From assembly GCA_003175695.1 (NCBI GenBank), contig PSRA01000176.1, positions 1 to 40,574 on the forward strand: 40,574 nucleotides of DNA. Direction: 5' to 3'. Of this stretch, positions 1-6,450 are shown one piece after another. The DNA comes from Bacteroidota bacterium (GTDB lineage Bacteria > Bacteroidota > Bacteroidia > Chitinophagales > Chitinophagaceae). The notes below the pieces were generated by a model that was not told the origin of the DNA, ran no database searches, and saw only the letters and a program-made list of their open reading frames with translations. The translations under genes were made by a program, and so were the position numbers. Position 1 is the first letter of the stretch. The number at the start of each line of letters is the position of its first letter.

Positions 1-34
1 GATCCCTTTGTAGTTAAGGCGTTTCGCTTGCATC
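1..34. repeat. Terminal direct repeat, left copy
   Basis: Bases 1-34 are identical to bases 40541-40574. The repeat holds the end of terS and the start of the terminase ATPase gene, and the two genes fit together across the join with a 20-base overlap. This supports a circular or circularly permuted molecule of about 40,540 bp. Thirty-four bases is short for a physiological terminal repeat, so an assembly overlap is the simplest reading. Confidence 0.95.
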
Positions 35-451
35 TTCCTCAAATCTGGCGGCTTGCTCTGTGCCGTTCTTTATGAAGTTCACCTGAACTGCTGTGTCGGG
101 AGCTTTCTGGGGTAGGTCGCCGGCTTTGCCATTGAGGAGCTCAAGGTGTTGGAAGCTGCCGCGCTTGGCATACTTCATGGCGATTTCATCCAGCTCAGGA
201 ATGAGACGGTGGCGTCGCTTACGATACTCTGCCACATACCAGTCATACCATCCGGGAACTTGTTTCCAACGCGAGACGGTGGAGTGGTCAATCCCACACG
301 ATTCACAAATAGTAGTGATAGATTCACCCACCATTTGACTTGCTGTCTCGAGGTACGCAATCATGTGTGGAGTTGGTTTGAATGGTTGTGATTCGTTTGC
401 ACCATTCACAACGCCGTTTTCCTCGATTGGCACAACTGCTGTGTCGCTCAT
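14..451 (-). CDS. terS: Terminase small subunit
   Basis: This 145-residue protein probably recognises phage DNA and delivers it to the terminase motor. Residues about 41-72 form a clear helix-turn-helix (IDHSTVSRWKQVPGWYDW), the N-terminal arrangement of many phage small terminases. A charged helical middle and an acidic tail follow, as expected for oligomerisation and motor contact. The start ATG has GGTAGAG upstream and lies one base after the preceding stop. Its 3' end overlaps the start of the ATPase gene by 20 bases across the circular join, the usual terS-terL order. It is the last gene of the early run of small genes, so early transcripts can read straight into packaging. Confidence 0.8.
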   Translation of the reverse strand: MSDTAVVPIEENGVVNGANESQPFKPTPHMIAYLETASQMVGESITTICESCGIDHSTVSRWKQVPGWYDWYVAEYRKRRHRLIPELDEIAMKYAKRGSFQHLELLNGKAGDLPQKAPDTAVQVNFIKNGTEQAARFEEDASETP

Positions 452-452
452 A

Positions 453-656
453 TCACTCTACCTCATCAATATCTCTTGTCTTCCCGAGGCTGACAAGGAT
501 TTTCCCATCGCGTGGCTCAACCACAACTGAGCTAATGGGAGCAAATGTCGCCGGAGTAAGTTCTTTGGTCTCTTTGTCACGAGAAACCTCTTGAACGAGT
601 AGATCGTAGTCCGCCGTCCCAGGGCCAAGCAGGCTCACAAACTCTCGGAATGTCAT
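453..656 (-). CDS. Small protein of unknown function (67 aa)
   Basis: I do not recognise this protein. It is short, mixed-charge and predicted to be soluble, with no cysteines and no membrane segment. Its ATG overlaps the upstream stop in an ATGA junction, which suggests translational coupling. Its own last codons carry the ribosome site of terS. The tight packing and a normal start support a real gene. Function cannot be assigned. Confidence 0.65.
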   Translation of the reverse strand: MTFREFVSLLGPGTADYDLLVQEVSRDKETKELTPATFAPISSVVVEPRDGKILVSLGKTRDIDEVE

Positions 657-856
657 AGTGTTTTCTCTGCGATGATACCTTTTATAATATACACTTCGTC
701 GAAGGTGCCGTCATCATTGTTCTCTTTTGATATTCTTTGTACTACTCCTCGAATCATCAAATCAACTTCTGCACCTAACTCCAATGGCTCGGTAAGAATG
801 ATCCTGTCCTTGGCCGCGATTGCTCTGATGGTAAGGAATCGCTCATTTACTGTCAT
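653..856 (-). CDS. Small beta-rich protein of unknown function (67 aa)
   Basis: The ATG at 856 is chosen because AGGGGA sits five bases upstream, giving MTVNERFLTI. An ATG five codons further upstream is possible. The start overlaps the end of the preceding gene by 14 bases. The sequence alternates hydrophobic and charged residues (RIILTEPLELGAEVDLMIRG), which looks like a small beta-barrel. No family is recognised. It is one of a tight string of early small genes ending at terS. Confidence 0.65.
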   Translation of the reverse strand: MTVNERFLTIRAIAAKDRIILTEPLELGAEVDLMIRGVVQRISKENNDDGTFDEVYIIKGIIAEKTL

Positions 857-1115
857 CCAGTCCCCTATCATCCATCATGCCACACGCCCAACAGACGGTG
901 TAGAAAATGGGCTCGACTGCTCCATTTTGAAACCTTTTTGCTCTCCAAAAATGCTTGCCCGTCATCGTTTTTGGACACATGCTTTCTCTCTCGAAAAAAT
1001 GGGGCACCTCGAATGGCTTTGCCGGCTCTCCGTCGTCGAAGACTGATTTATCAACGGACGGTTCGGAGGAGACAGTGTTTGGAGGGATGTCAGTAGTGGT
1101 GATTTTCTTTCTCAT
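843..1115 (-). CDS. Small protein with possible zinc-binding motif (90 aa)
   Basis: The start ATG has a strong TTAGGAG eight bases upstream. The N-terminal 45 residues are polar and likely disordered. The C-terminal part has a cysteine in SMCPK, a histidine in GKHFW and a CWACG pair, which could bind zinc as a degenerate ribbon. No catalytic motif is visible. It follows the Fic gene by nine bases and overlaps the next gene by 14 bases. Function unknown. Confidence 0.65.
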   Translation of the reverse strand: MRKKITTTDIPPNTVSSEPSVDKSVFDDGEPAKPFEVPHFFERESMCPKTMTGKHFWRAKRFQNGAVEPIFYTVCWACGMMDDRGLDDSK

Positions 1116-1124
1116 AACTTGCTC

Positions 1125-1622
1125 CTAACGAAACCACGAGTAGTAGCTGTCTTTTTCGCTATCCAGAATAATAAGCAATGGCTTATTCAGTCGCTTGATT
1201 CGCATCCAGTTCATAAACATACGGCCAGTGCGACCGTTTCCGTCCACAAATGGGTGAATCTTCTCGTACTCAATATGGAGTTGCTTGTCATCAATCGGTG
1301 GCGATCGTCTCATTGCCTCAAGTGTCCATGCCCACATACGATTTGGCACTTCCTTCCAGTCGGGGGCTTCATATCCACCCACCGTCACATTGAGTTTGCG
1401 AAAGTGACCCTTTTGGTCAGCGCGGATCTTTTGGTGCGCCATGAGGATTTTGTGGGTATGGAGCACAACATCTTTCGTGAGGACATCCTCTTTCATGAGG
1501 TAGTCCCACGCTTTCCAGGCTTGTACAAGAGAGTCGTCGTCAGTCACGCCCTCAATGAGGTTGCTTTCTTTGAGGAATGCATGCACAAACGCCTTGTCGA
1601 GTATCTGGTTAGCCACGCTCAT
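1125..1622 (-). CDS. Fic-family AMP-transferase, class II (N-terminal inhibitory helix)
   Basis: Fic enzymes usually transfer AMP from ATP to hydroxyl groups of target proteins. The hallmark HPFVDGNGRTGR is complete at residues 123-134, with catalytic H123, metal-binding D127 and the phosphate-binding arginines. A flap-like segment (HFRKLNVTVGG) lies at 73-83. Near the N-terminus S20-N-L-I-E24-G25 matches the inhibitory motif [S/T]xxxE[G/N], so this is a class II enzyme that should restrain itself until the helix moves. No separate antitoxin is seen. The start has AAAGGA eight bases upstream and overlaps the stop of a 47-residue zinc-ribbon gene. At 165 residues it is a compact, complete Fic domain. 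The target, host or phage, cannot be read from sequence. Confidence 0.9.
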   Translation of the reverse strand: MSVANQILDKAFVHAFLKESNLIEGVTDDDSLVQAWKAWDYLMKEDVLTKDVVLHTHKILMAHQKIRADQKGHFRKLNVTVGGYEAPDWKEVPNRMWAWTLEAMRRSPPIDDKQLHIEYEKIHPFVDGNGRTGRMFMNWMRIKRLNKPLLIILDSEKDSYYSWFR

Positions 1623-1762
1623 ACGCTAATCCTTTCATAGAAATACCGCTTCCCATACCGCAACCAACAATGAGGGCAGACATTCTGTTCAACCCCAGAT
1701 GCCGTCTTACACCGTACGCACCGCTTCACTGGATGCACTCTGTACCGCTTTCTTTCTTTCAA
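1619..1762 (-). CDS. 47-aa zinc-ribbon protein with TTG start
   Basis: This short gene overlaps its neighbours on both sides. It starts at TTG with a near-perfect AGAGGAGG five bases upstream, inside the 3' part of the preceding gene and in another frame. The product has two CxxC knuckles, C15-V-R-C18 and C29-P-H-C32, and is very basic, so a zinc-bound nucleic-acid or protein adaptor is likely. Its TGA lies within the start of the Fic gene (GTATGAGC), suggesting coupled translation. The ribosome site, the zinc-ribbon spacing and the fit between neighbours make it credible. Function unknown. Confidence 0.75.
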   Translation of the reverse strand: MKERKRYRVHPVKRCVRCKTASGVEQNVCPHCWLRYGKRYFYERISV

Positions 1763-1904
1763 GTTGCCTCCTCTGATTGTGGTTCATGGGAATACTGACG
1801 ATCCCATTTGTCCAACCCTGATCTTGCAAGACCATCCGATCGTGATAGTGCTTACGTGCCTGTCGTAGCCTACGATTTACCTCTCGCTGCTTTGGTGTGT
1901 CCAT
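1707..1904 (-). CDS. Small basic protein of unknown function (65 aa)
   Basis: The ATG has TAGGGA seven bases upstream. The product is rich in Arg, Lys and Gln (KQREVNRRLRQARKHYHDR; NQRRQLERKK) and is likely helical, which suggests nucleic-acid contact, but no domain is recognised. It starts two bases before the end of the preceding zinc-ribbon gene's non-coding gap, and its last 56 bases overlap the TTG-started zinc-ribbon gene in another frame. Confidence 0.65.
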   Translation of the reverse strand: MDTPKQREVNRRLRQARKHYHDRMVLQDQGWTNGIVSIPMNHNQRRQLERKKAVQSASSEAVRTV

Positions 1905-1906
1905 AA

Positions 1907-2104
1907 CTATTCCCTAAATATATGGTTCTCATCCTCAAGATCGTCATTCATGTCTGCGTATCGCGATGGCTCATCTTCCGACAGTTCTGCGAGTATTTCC
2001 GTACATCGCCTTTCGCTAATCTGGAAGCCACATGAGCAACCAAGGTTAAAGAGATAGTTTCCACACTTCGGACACCGATTTGTTCTCAAGTTTGACCACT
2101 TCAT
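1907..2104 (-). CDS. Zinc-ribbon protein (65 aa)
   Basis: I start this gene at the ATG at 2104, one base after the upstream stop. Upstream codons in the same frame overlap the previous gene and give no better ribosome site. Residues 11-26 (RCPKCGNYLFNLGCSCG) form a compact zinc ribbon with CxxC and CxC. The remainder is acidic. Such small ribbons are common in phage early regions and may bind host proteins or nucleic acids, but nothing more specific can be said. Confidence 0.7.
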   Translation of the reverse strand: MKWSNLRTNRCPKCGNYLFNLGCSCGFQISERRCTEILAELSEDEPSRYADMNDDLEDENHIFRE

Positions 2105-2105
2105 A

Positions 2106-2330
2106 TTACTGTTTGGCCTCAGTTCCAACTGCCTCAAGGTCAGTGATTTCTTCCGTGCGGAACCACACTTGCTTACTGCGAAATCCGACAACCGGCTTAT
2201 TGATTGCCTCTAGCCCATACTTGAGCCAGAAGTGAGATCCGTTTGCCGGGAATCCGTACCCCACAACTCCCTTAAATGTCTTTGTGTTGCCATCCCGAAA
2301 CTTGATGATGAATGTGAGGGTTTCGTTCAT
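2106..2330 (-). CDS. Small beta-rich protein of unknown function (74 aa)
   Basis: The ATG has AAGGAG five bases upstream and overlaps the previous stop as ATGA. Alternating beta strands are apparent (TLTFIIKFRDGNTKTF; GSHFWLKYGLEAI; KQVWFRTEEI), suggesting a small all-beta or alpha/beta fold. No family is recognised. Confidence 0.65.
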   Translation of the reverse strand: MNETLTFIIKFRDGNTKTFKGVVGYGFPANGSHFWLKYGLEAINKPVVGFRSKQVWFRTEEITDLEAVGTEAKQ

Positions 2331-2518
2331 ACCGTCTCCTTCATTTGGTTGACTGCCTTAATAATCTCCTTGAGGTCGAATGCTTCGGGAACAATGACTT
2401 GGGAGTATATGTCCTTGGACTCTTCGACCGTGTCTATCTGACTCTCGCGATACTGGTTTTGTTTCTCCACGACATCGACGTGCTCTACGGTGATTCTGAT
2501 GAATGTTCTTGGTGTCAT
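2327..2518 (-). CDS. Small protein of unknown function (63 aa)
   Basis: The chosen ATG has TTAGGAG five bases upstream, giving MTPRTFIRITVEHVD. A longer frame upstream lacks a ribosome site and overlaps the preceding gene. The ATG overlaps the previous stop. The sequence has an N-terminal strand, a charged middle and a C-terminal amphipathic helix (DLKEIIKAVNQMKE). Function unknown. Confidence 0.65.
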   Translation of the reverse strand: MTPRTFIRITVEHVDVVEKQNQYRESQIDTVEESKDIYSQVIVPEAFDLKEIIKAVNQMKETV

Positions 2519-3267
2519 AGTTCTCCTAAGTACATGATTTCTTTGTCCCATGCGCCCAACACCTGCCAGAAGAAGCCAAAGGGCGACTGTGCCAAGAGAA
2601 TCGGATCACGGCGCTTGGCAACTCTCTCGAAGTCTTTTTGCTCGGCGATGACATAGAACACGGCTCGCTTGCCACAAAGTTTCTTACACATGGCGTCATA
2701 CTCTTTCATTGCTTTGACTGCATCTCCCGGCATATCTGTCACCATCTTCGAGGCGAGCTCAAATCGCAAGTTAGTGTGCTTCTTCATCAGCTCGTGAATA
2801 ATGCTGTTGGTGGTGTGTGGATATTTCTCGACAACTTCTTTCCACTTCTCAATCTGCCGGCGGTTGTTCAGTCGCTCAATCATAGAGTTCACCTCTTGGC
2901 GACCAAAGCTTATGACTCCCGCCTCAAGTGGTCGGTTATTTAGTACAGGAGAATGTTTGGGAAACAGGGCAAGTTTATCCTTGCAGTGCTCGAGTGCCTT
3001 CTCAAGATACTCGGGATCAGAACCGATCTTGAACGAATCATCGTTGAGCATTTTCATCTCGAAAACAGCTTTGGGGGTGAGCTGAATAGTCTCGACAACC
3101 TTCTTCTTTTTCTTGGTGGGCTTCTGTCCGATCACATTCGGTGCAACAAACTGGAATAACATGTCGTTATTAAAGCTCTCGTCGCGGATAACTCCCCACT
3201 GTGCAAAGTCGTAAAGATATTCCTCTTTGACTTCGTGCTCGAATAGTTTTTTCCCAAATAGCATCAT
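2515..3267 (-). CDS. Phage protein of unknown function (250 aa)
   Basis: This is one of the largest early genes. AAGGAG precedes the ATG. The protein is mostly helical and highly charged, with a lysine run (TKKKKKVVE) near residue 55 and paired helices around 130-190 (IERLNNRRQIEKWKEVVEKY). The end (DPILLAQSPFGFFWQVLGAWDKE) looks like a conserved phage C-terminus, but I cannot name the family. A DNA-metabolism or host-takeover role is suggested only by its place in the early operon beside ssDNA-binding and nuclease genes. Confidence 0.75.
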   Translation of the reverse strand: MMLFGKKLFEHEVKEEYLYDFAQWGVIRDESFNNDMLFQFVAPNVIGQKPTKKKKKVVETIQLTPKAVFEMKMLNDDSFKIGSDPEYLEKALEHCKDKLALFPKHSPVLNNRPLEAGVISFGRQEVNSMIERLNNRRQIEKWKEVVEKYPHTTNSIIHELMKKHTNLRFELASKMVTDMPGDAVKAMKEYDAMCKKLCGKRAVFYVIAEQKDFERVAKRRDPILLAQSPFGFFWQVLGAWDKEIMYLGEL

Positions 3268-3278
3268 AGTGTCTCCTT

Positions 3279-3548
3279 TTATATCTTGAATGATGGAATG
3301 TCGTTTCTACCGGCACGATCGTTCGGACCTCCTCGGTGACTCTGCTTGGTTTCTTTCACCTTTGGTTTCAGCACCTCGACCGTCGTCTCGTCCACATAGT
3401 ACACATCAACTGGGAGGCCGGTTTCCTTGTTCTTGTCTTTTCCTTGGATACCGATCCGGCGGCATCCATTGAGGAAGGTGACAATGCTCGTCACGATACC
3501 TTCGTGCCTCGTCACCGTATCTACAACTTTGTCTCCGAGCTCGATCAT
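3279..3548 (-). CDS. Small KOW/SH3-like phage protein (89 aa)
   Basis: The first half (LGDKVVDTVTRHEGIVTSIVTFLNGCRRIGIQ) resembles a small beta-barrel family common in phages that opens with a GDKV-D-VT--EGIVT pattern and an LNGC--- strand. The middle ends with VYYVDETTVEVLKP, also typical of that family. The basic tail contains RGGPNDR. The fold is KOW- or SH3-like and the function unknown. GGAAAGGA precedes the ATG, which overlaps the previous stop. Confidence 0.75.
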   Translation of the reverse strand: MIELGDKVVDTVTRHEGIVTSIVTFLNGCRRIGIQGKDKNKETGLPVDVYYVDETTVEVLKPKVKETKQSHRGGPNDRAGRNDIPSFKI

Positions 3549-3841
3549 ATCTTCCTTTCCGGCACTTCTTTGAGGAAGGCCTCCAAAAGGTTGGCAACAT
3601 TGTTTTTCGCCTGCTGGTCATTTTTATAGAGATGAGTGAACACCCATCCAAATGCGATTGCATCAGCAATGTCTGTGAGAGCCGCATTTTCCTTGGCGAC
3701 CTTAAACACTTCCGACCATCCATCGGCGTCAATGCGCGCGTGTTGGACTACTTTGGCAAGTTCATCAAGTCGCTTCTCTGAGACTTGCAATACGTCGGCC
3801 GCAGTCAGCTCCTTCTTCTCGTCTTTTTTCTTTCCGATCAT
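3545..3841 (-). CDS. Helical phage protein of unknown function (98 aa)
   Basis: A strong AAAGGAGG precedes the ATG. The protein is nearly all helical and acidic after a lysine-rich N-terminus, with heptad-like hydrophobic spacing (VLQVSEKRLDELAKVVQHA; NVANLLEAFLKEV). It lies between a resolvase-like nuclease and the KOW-like gene. No family is recognised. Confidence 0.65.
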   Translation of the reverse strand: MIGKKKDEKKELTAADVLQVSEKRLDELAKVVQHARIDADGWSEVFKVAKENAALTDIADAIAFGWVFTHLYKNDQQAKNNVANLLEAFLKEVPERKI

Positions 3842-3853
3842 ACAAACCTCCTT

Positions 3854-4234
3854 TTATTTATGTACCTGCTTCCGCTTACTAAACCCAAACTCACGAACCC
3901 AGTTCCCAGCTTCCTTTGCCAGTTGCATGAGATAGATCATGTCTGACCACTTGAGAAAGGCGAATGGTTCAACCCCATTTTTTCCCATTACCACAATCGG
4001 GATGAGCCCGCTGTTTGCCCCTTTTTCGGCTTGTTCATAGTACTCGAGGGGCTTCCAGGTCTCCTGGTTCTTCACCTCAATGGAGATAGGGAGCGTGGTG
4101 CGAATGTCCGACTTAAACCCATCTACCGCGCCGGAGAGTGGCATCCGCGACGCATCGGGATCGAGTCCTGATTCTCGTAGTGTCTGTGCAATCTCTAGCT
4201 CCAGCCGGCGTCCCTTCTCTTTGGGATGCTTCAT
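3854..4234 (-). CDS. PD-(D/E)XK nuclease, Holliday-junction-resolvase-like
   Basis: This 126-residue protein has the pattern of small resolvase-type nucleases. KGRRLELEIAQTLRESG at residues 7-23 supplies the first acidic helix, D43 lies in FKSDI, and E53 and K55 lie in ISIEVKNQE, giving the E-x-K pair. The end is helical with a basic tail. It may resolve recombination or replication branches before packaging. The ATG at 4234 is chosen because AAGGGG precedes it and it overlaps the previous stop as ATGA. A longer N-terminal reading would cross the preceding gene. Confidence 0.75.
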   Translation of the reverse strand: MKHPKEKGRRLELEIAQTLRESGLDPDASRMPLSGAVDGFKSDIRTTLPISIEVKNQETWKPLEYYEQAEKGANSGLIPIVVMGKNGVEPFAFLKWSDMIYLMQLAKEAGNWVREFGFSKRKQVHK

Positions 4235-4416
4235 AGCCCCTTTTCCTTTTTGACTTGCTTTACTGCCTTGTCTTGCTCGCGCTTGCTGCTCAGGAATACG
4301 TGGAGCGCGTTGCGGAACCATACGGACATGTTTCCCGAGCCAACAATGGACCTCAGTTGCTCAAACTCCTCACGCAGGACGTAGAAGTGGACTTTGATGA
4401 ATCGTTTTGCTGCCAT
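4231..4416 (-). CDS. Small putative DNA-binding protein, ribbon-helix-helix-like (61 aa)
   Basis: The layout of a basic N-terminal strand (KRFIKVHFYV), a helix (REEFEQLRSIV) and a second helix after GSGNMSVWFRNALHVFL fits a ribbon-helix-helix repressor, though the match is by eye. CAGGAG lies five bases before the ATG. It sits directly behind the ssDNA-binding-like gene and a promoter carrying a palindrome, so autoregulation is conceivable but unproven. Confidence 0.6.
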   Translation of the reverse strand: MAAKRFIKVHFYVLREEFEQLRSIVGSGNMSVWFRNALHVFLSSKREQDKAVKQVKKEKGL

Positions 4417-4417
4417 A

Positions 4418-4912
4418 TTACTCCTGTCCTTGGGGAGCCTCTCCCTGTTGGATGTATTTGTGTACCAAGTATTTCTTCATGGACTCGATTCCGGCGACCT
4501 CGGCTTCCGGGATAGGCTCTTCGCCGCCCTTTTCCACTGAGTACCTTGTCTTGAGGCCGTCCCCTTTTCTGGTGACAATGAGGTCAAACTCTCTGGGGTC
4601 TTTGCCGACATTTCTCGCGATTGTGCAGATAGCGTCGCCTATCTGAGGACCAGCATCCAGCATCTTCACTTCTTTGCGGGTCTTGCTGTATGCGATCCAG
4701 AACCACTTTTGCTTTGCCTTGTTGCCTTCATTGCAGAACTTGCAGTCAGGTTTCTCGGTACAGTCGCCAAGGGGAATGTATCCGCCGGCGGTTCTCATGC
4801 CATGGCGCTTCACAAAGGCGCCGACAGAGACGATCCGGATGACGTTGTCTCCCTGGTCAAACTTCATGTAGTCAGACGGCTTTTGGTAGGTGCCGTAGTT
4901 GATTTGTTTCAT
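4418..4912 (-). CDS. ssDNA-binding-protein-like (gp32-type) protein
   Basis: The 164-residue product resembles T4 gp32-like proteins of environmental phages. A start (YQKPSDYMKFDQGDNVIRIVS) with the K-x-G-x-N-x-I-R-I pattern is followed by a cysteine cluster (C51, C57, C60, with H38 nearby) that could hold zinc. Aromatic strands (QKWFWIAYSK) and EVKMLDAG come next. It would coat single-stranded DNA during replication or recombination. The ATG at 4912 is chosen over one six codons upstream because GAGGAGA precedes it. Promoter-like boxes lie at 4957-4929, so it may head its own transcript with a 16-base leader or slightly shorter. Distant similarity only. Confidence 0.6.
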   Translation of the reverse strand: MKQINYGTYQKPSDYMKFDQGDNVIRIVSVGAFVKRHGMRTAGGYIPLGDCTEKPDCKFCNEGNKAKQKWFWIAYSKTRKEVKMLDAGPQIGDAICTIARNVGKDPREFDLIVTRKGDGLKTRYSVEKGGEEPIPEAEVAGIESMKKYLVHKYIQQGEAPQGQE

Positions 4913-4928
4913 ATTGTCTCCTCTCTTC

Positions 4929-4957
4929 AATGTATACCACCGTGGTGATACTTACAA
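4929..4957 (-). promoter_or_regulatory. Early promoter with palindromic box, upstream of ssDNA-binding-like gene
   Basis: Reading on the minus strand, TTGTAA (4957-4952) is followed after 17 bases by TACATT (4934-4929). TATACA, two bases earlier with a preceding TGG, is an alternative extended -10. The spacer contains the palindrome ACCACGGTGGT. The same GGTGGTATACA sequence recurs in the promoter at 7562-7590, so both may be bound by the same regulator. Confidence 0.55.
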
Positions 4958-4971
4958 TATATCATTGTGGA

Positions 4972-5121
4972 TCACTTTTTCTTCTTTTGTTTTACCGCTA
5001 TCCATTTCAGACCCTTCTTTGGCACTTGCTCTAGCGGCACAAAAAGGAACTCCTCACCAAACATCGCATCGCACCACCTGTTGCCGATTTTCACTTTCAG
5101 AACTTTAATGACCTGCTTCAT
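4972..5121 (-). CDS. Small basic protein of unknown function (49 aa)
   Basis: A short gene with TGAGGAG before the ATG and an ATGA overlap with the upstream stop. The sequence has beta-type segments (MKQVIKVLKVKIGNRWCDAMFGEEFLFVPLEQV written in parts: MKQVIKVLKVK, RWCDAMF, EEFLFVPLEQV) and ends in a run of lysines. It is the last gene before the promoter region at 4929-4957. Function unknown. Confidence 0.65.
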   Translation of the reverse strand: MKQVIKVLKVKIGNRWCDAMFGEEFLFVPLEQVPKKGLKWIAVKQKKKK

Positions 5122-5264
5122 TTTTTCTCCTCAAAAATAGTCATAGAGGTCAGTATCCCTATTAAAAATGAAGTAGTCCAGCTCAACGGATCTTCTTTCA
5201 CATGGTGCGTTACAAGCAAAATAATCCATAGTACGAAAACTATAAATGCGAGTCGCTTTTTCAT
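5118..5264 (-). CDS. Small single-pass membrane protein (48 aa)
   Basis: The ATG is preceded by GGGAGG and overlaps the preceding stop. Residues 6-18 (AFIVFVLWIILLV) form a hydrophobic membrane segment after KKR, so an N-in orientation is likely. A second hydrophobic stretch (FLIGILTSMTIF) follows. No family is recognised. A small inner-membrane protein in an early phage operon could act on host physiology or superinfection, but that is only inference. Confidence 0.65.
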   Translation of the reverse strand: MKKRLAFIVFVLWIILLVTHHVKEDPLSWTTSFLIGILTSMTIFEEKK

Positions 5265-5455
5265 TTTCCTCCCTTCTCTACTTCATCACAGAACTCAAGA
5301 ATACCGTTGGCGAGAGAGCGAAGGTCTTCTATCGAATATCCCTCTTCAAATGTTCCATAGCGAAGAGTTAATAGTGGTTCATCATTTAATCGACTTTCTA
5401 CTCTTCCATCTTCTGGTAAATCAACAATGATTTTGGTGTATTTGGTGAGACTCAT
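5261..5455 (-). CDS. Small acidic protein of unknown function (64 aa)
   Basis: GAGGA precedes the ATG, which overlaps the previous stop as ATGA. The N-terminal half is beta-like (TKIIVDLPEDG; LLTLRYGTF) and the C-terminal half is an acidic helix (IEDLRSLANGILEFCDEVEK). No family is recognised. Confidence 0.6.
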   Translation of the reverse strand: MSLTKYTKIIVDLPEDGRVESRLNDEPLLTLRYGTFEEGYSIEDLRSLANGILEFCDEVEKGGK

Positions 5456-5820
5456 AGGGATTCCTCAAGTAACTCTGGATTCTCGTAGACATTGCCGATG
5501 ACCTCATAGTTATAAGAACTGTGCCTAACATTTGCTGGTAACTCAAACATTTTATTTTTGTCGTCCCATAAAATCGTGAAGGGGATTGGTTTCTGTTTTT
5601 CGTTATTCCAAACATCTTCATCCCCGTCGTGTACCCTAACTACCTGCATGATGTCTCCCTCATAAATCTCTTTGCCGTTCTTGTCTTTGAGACCTGTGTA
5701 TTGTTGAAGGTCATAGTCTCTCTGAAAAATGGGAAGCAAAATCATCATGGGAAGAAGCTCTTCTTCATTCAGAAATCTCTTTTCTTCTTTATACCAGGCT
5801 CTGAACTTGATTGTTCTCAT
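5452..5820 (-). CDS. YopX-family protein
   Basis: YopX proteins are small phage and prophage proteins of unknown function. The diagnostic features are all present in this 122-residue protein: the opening MRTIKFRAWYKE, the central QYTGLKDKNGKEIYEGDI at about residues 45-62, and the closing YEVIGNVYENPELLE. The ATG at 5820 follows AAAGGA. An upstream in-frame start would overlap the preceding gene and lacks a better site. The short gap before the gene (5821-5849) holds no other feature. Confidence 0.9.
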   Translation of the reverse strand: MRTIKFRAWYKEEKRFLNEEELLPMMILLPIFQRDYDLQQYTGLKDKNGKEIYEGDIMQVVRVHDGDEDVWNNEKQKPIPFTILWDDKNKMFELPANVRHSSYNYEVIGNVYENPELLEESL

Positions 5821-5849
5821 AGTTTGTCCTTTCTCAAGACTCATAGGGA

Positions 5850-6098
5850 TTATTTTTCCCACTCAACTTCTACTTCGCCGATTTTCGTCCTCTTCTTTTT
5901 CCTTTCAGGCCGTATTTTTTCCCAGCATTCCTTACACAAGTTACCATTCATAACATCGTCCCCCCTGAACCATCCATCCTCTATCCAGGTACGACAATAG
6001 CTCTTTGATTCCCCCGAGCCGCACACTTCGCACGGGGTACCTTGTGATATATATCCGCACTGATATTGCGAGATTGGTGATTTCAGTTTAACTGTCAT
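5850..6098 (-). CDS. Zinc-binding protein with several cysteine pairs (82 aa)
   Basis: The ATG at 6098 follows GAAAGGAA. Cysteines occur as C13 in QCGY, C21-E-V-C24, C33 in SYCRT and C53-K-E-C56, enough for one or two zinc sites of ribbon or treble-clef type. The C-terminus is strongly charged (RPERKKKRTKIGEVEVEWEK). No specific family is recognised. It belongs to a series of small zinc proteins in the early region. Confidence 0.65.
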   Translation of the reverse strand: MTVKLKSPISQYQCGYISQGTPCEVCGSGESKSYCRTWIEDGWFRGDDVMNGNLCKECWEKIRPERKKKRTKIGEVEVEWEK

Positions 6099-6106
6099 AT
6101 TTCCTT

Positions 6107-6271
6107 TCAAGACTCCTCAGCGATGAGGGCGAGGATTTGCGCCTCACACTCTTACCATTCATGCGACCGATACCCCATGTATTTCTCACCTGCCTCCAAA
6201 GGGCTAGCGTGTCGGGTCGGTGGTAAGTTACGCAGGATTAGCAATACCTTCTCTGCCACCTCATCGCTCAA
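6107..6271 (-). pseudogene. Small gene interrupted by an in-frame TAA
   Basis: From a TTG at 6271, with AAAGGA eight bases upstream, the frame reads 39 sensible residues (MSDEVAEKVLLILRNL, then SPLEAGEKYMGYRSHEW) and hits TAA at 6154-6152. The same frame then continues with ECEAQILALIAEES and stops at 6107, exactly where the ribosome site of the next gene begins, as at other junctions here. An intact ancestor of 54 codons is therefore likely. It could also be a truly shorter protein or a sequencing error. Function unknown. Confidence 0.5.
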
Positions 6272-6276
6272 AAGCC

Positions 6277-6450
6277 TTATCCTTTCTTCAATATTTCTTT
6301 CTTGATTTTGGCGTAACAGGAGGGACAAAGATCCATATCACCAACCTCTTCCCAATGATCAGGAGCCGAGAATGACATTGAATACATACCCCTCACGAGT
6401 TTTTCTTCTTTTCCGCACCTATCACAGATAACAATATGTTTTTGGCTCAT
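6277..6450 (-). CDS. 57-aa zinc-ribbon protein
   Basis: The ATG follows GAGGAGAAACT and overlaps the end of the nuclease gene. The product carries two knuckles, C9-D-R-C12 and C43-P-S-C46, separated by an acidic loop. It ends in a basic helix (YAKIKKEILKKG). This is the usual plan of tiny phage zinc ribbons of unknown role. The length, ribosome site and cysteine spacing support it. Confidence 0.75.
   Translation of the reverse strand: MSQKHIVICDRCGKEEKLVRGMYSMSFSAPDHWEEVGDMDLCPSCYAKIKKEILKKG

Noticed and set aside
1119-1640. Long plus-strand frame opposite the Fic gene
   Set aside because: It mirrors the Fic coding sequence, which has a complete active-site motif and a ribosome site.
1617-1691. 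24-codon frame (MSALIVGCGMGSG...) before the Fic gene
   Set aside because: The overlapping TTG-started zinc-ribbon frame has a far better ribosome site and conserved-looking cysteine pairs.
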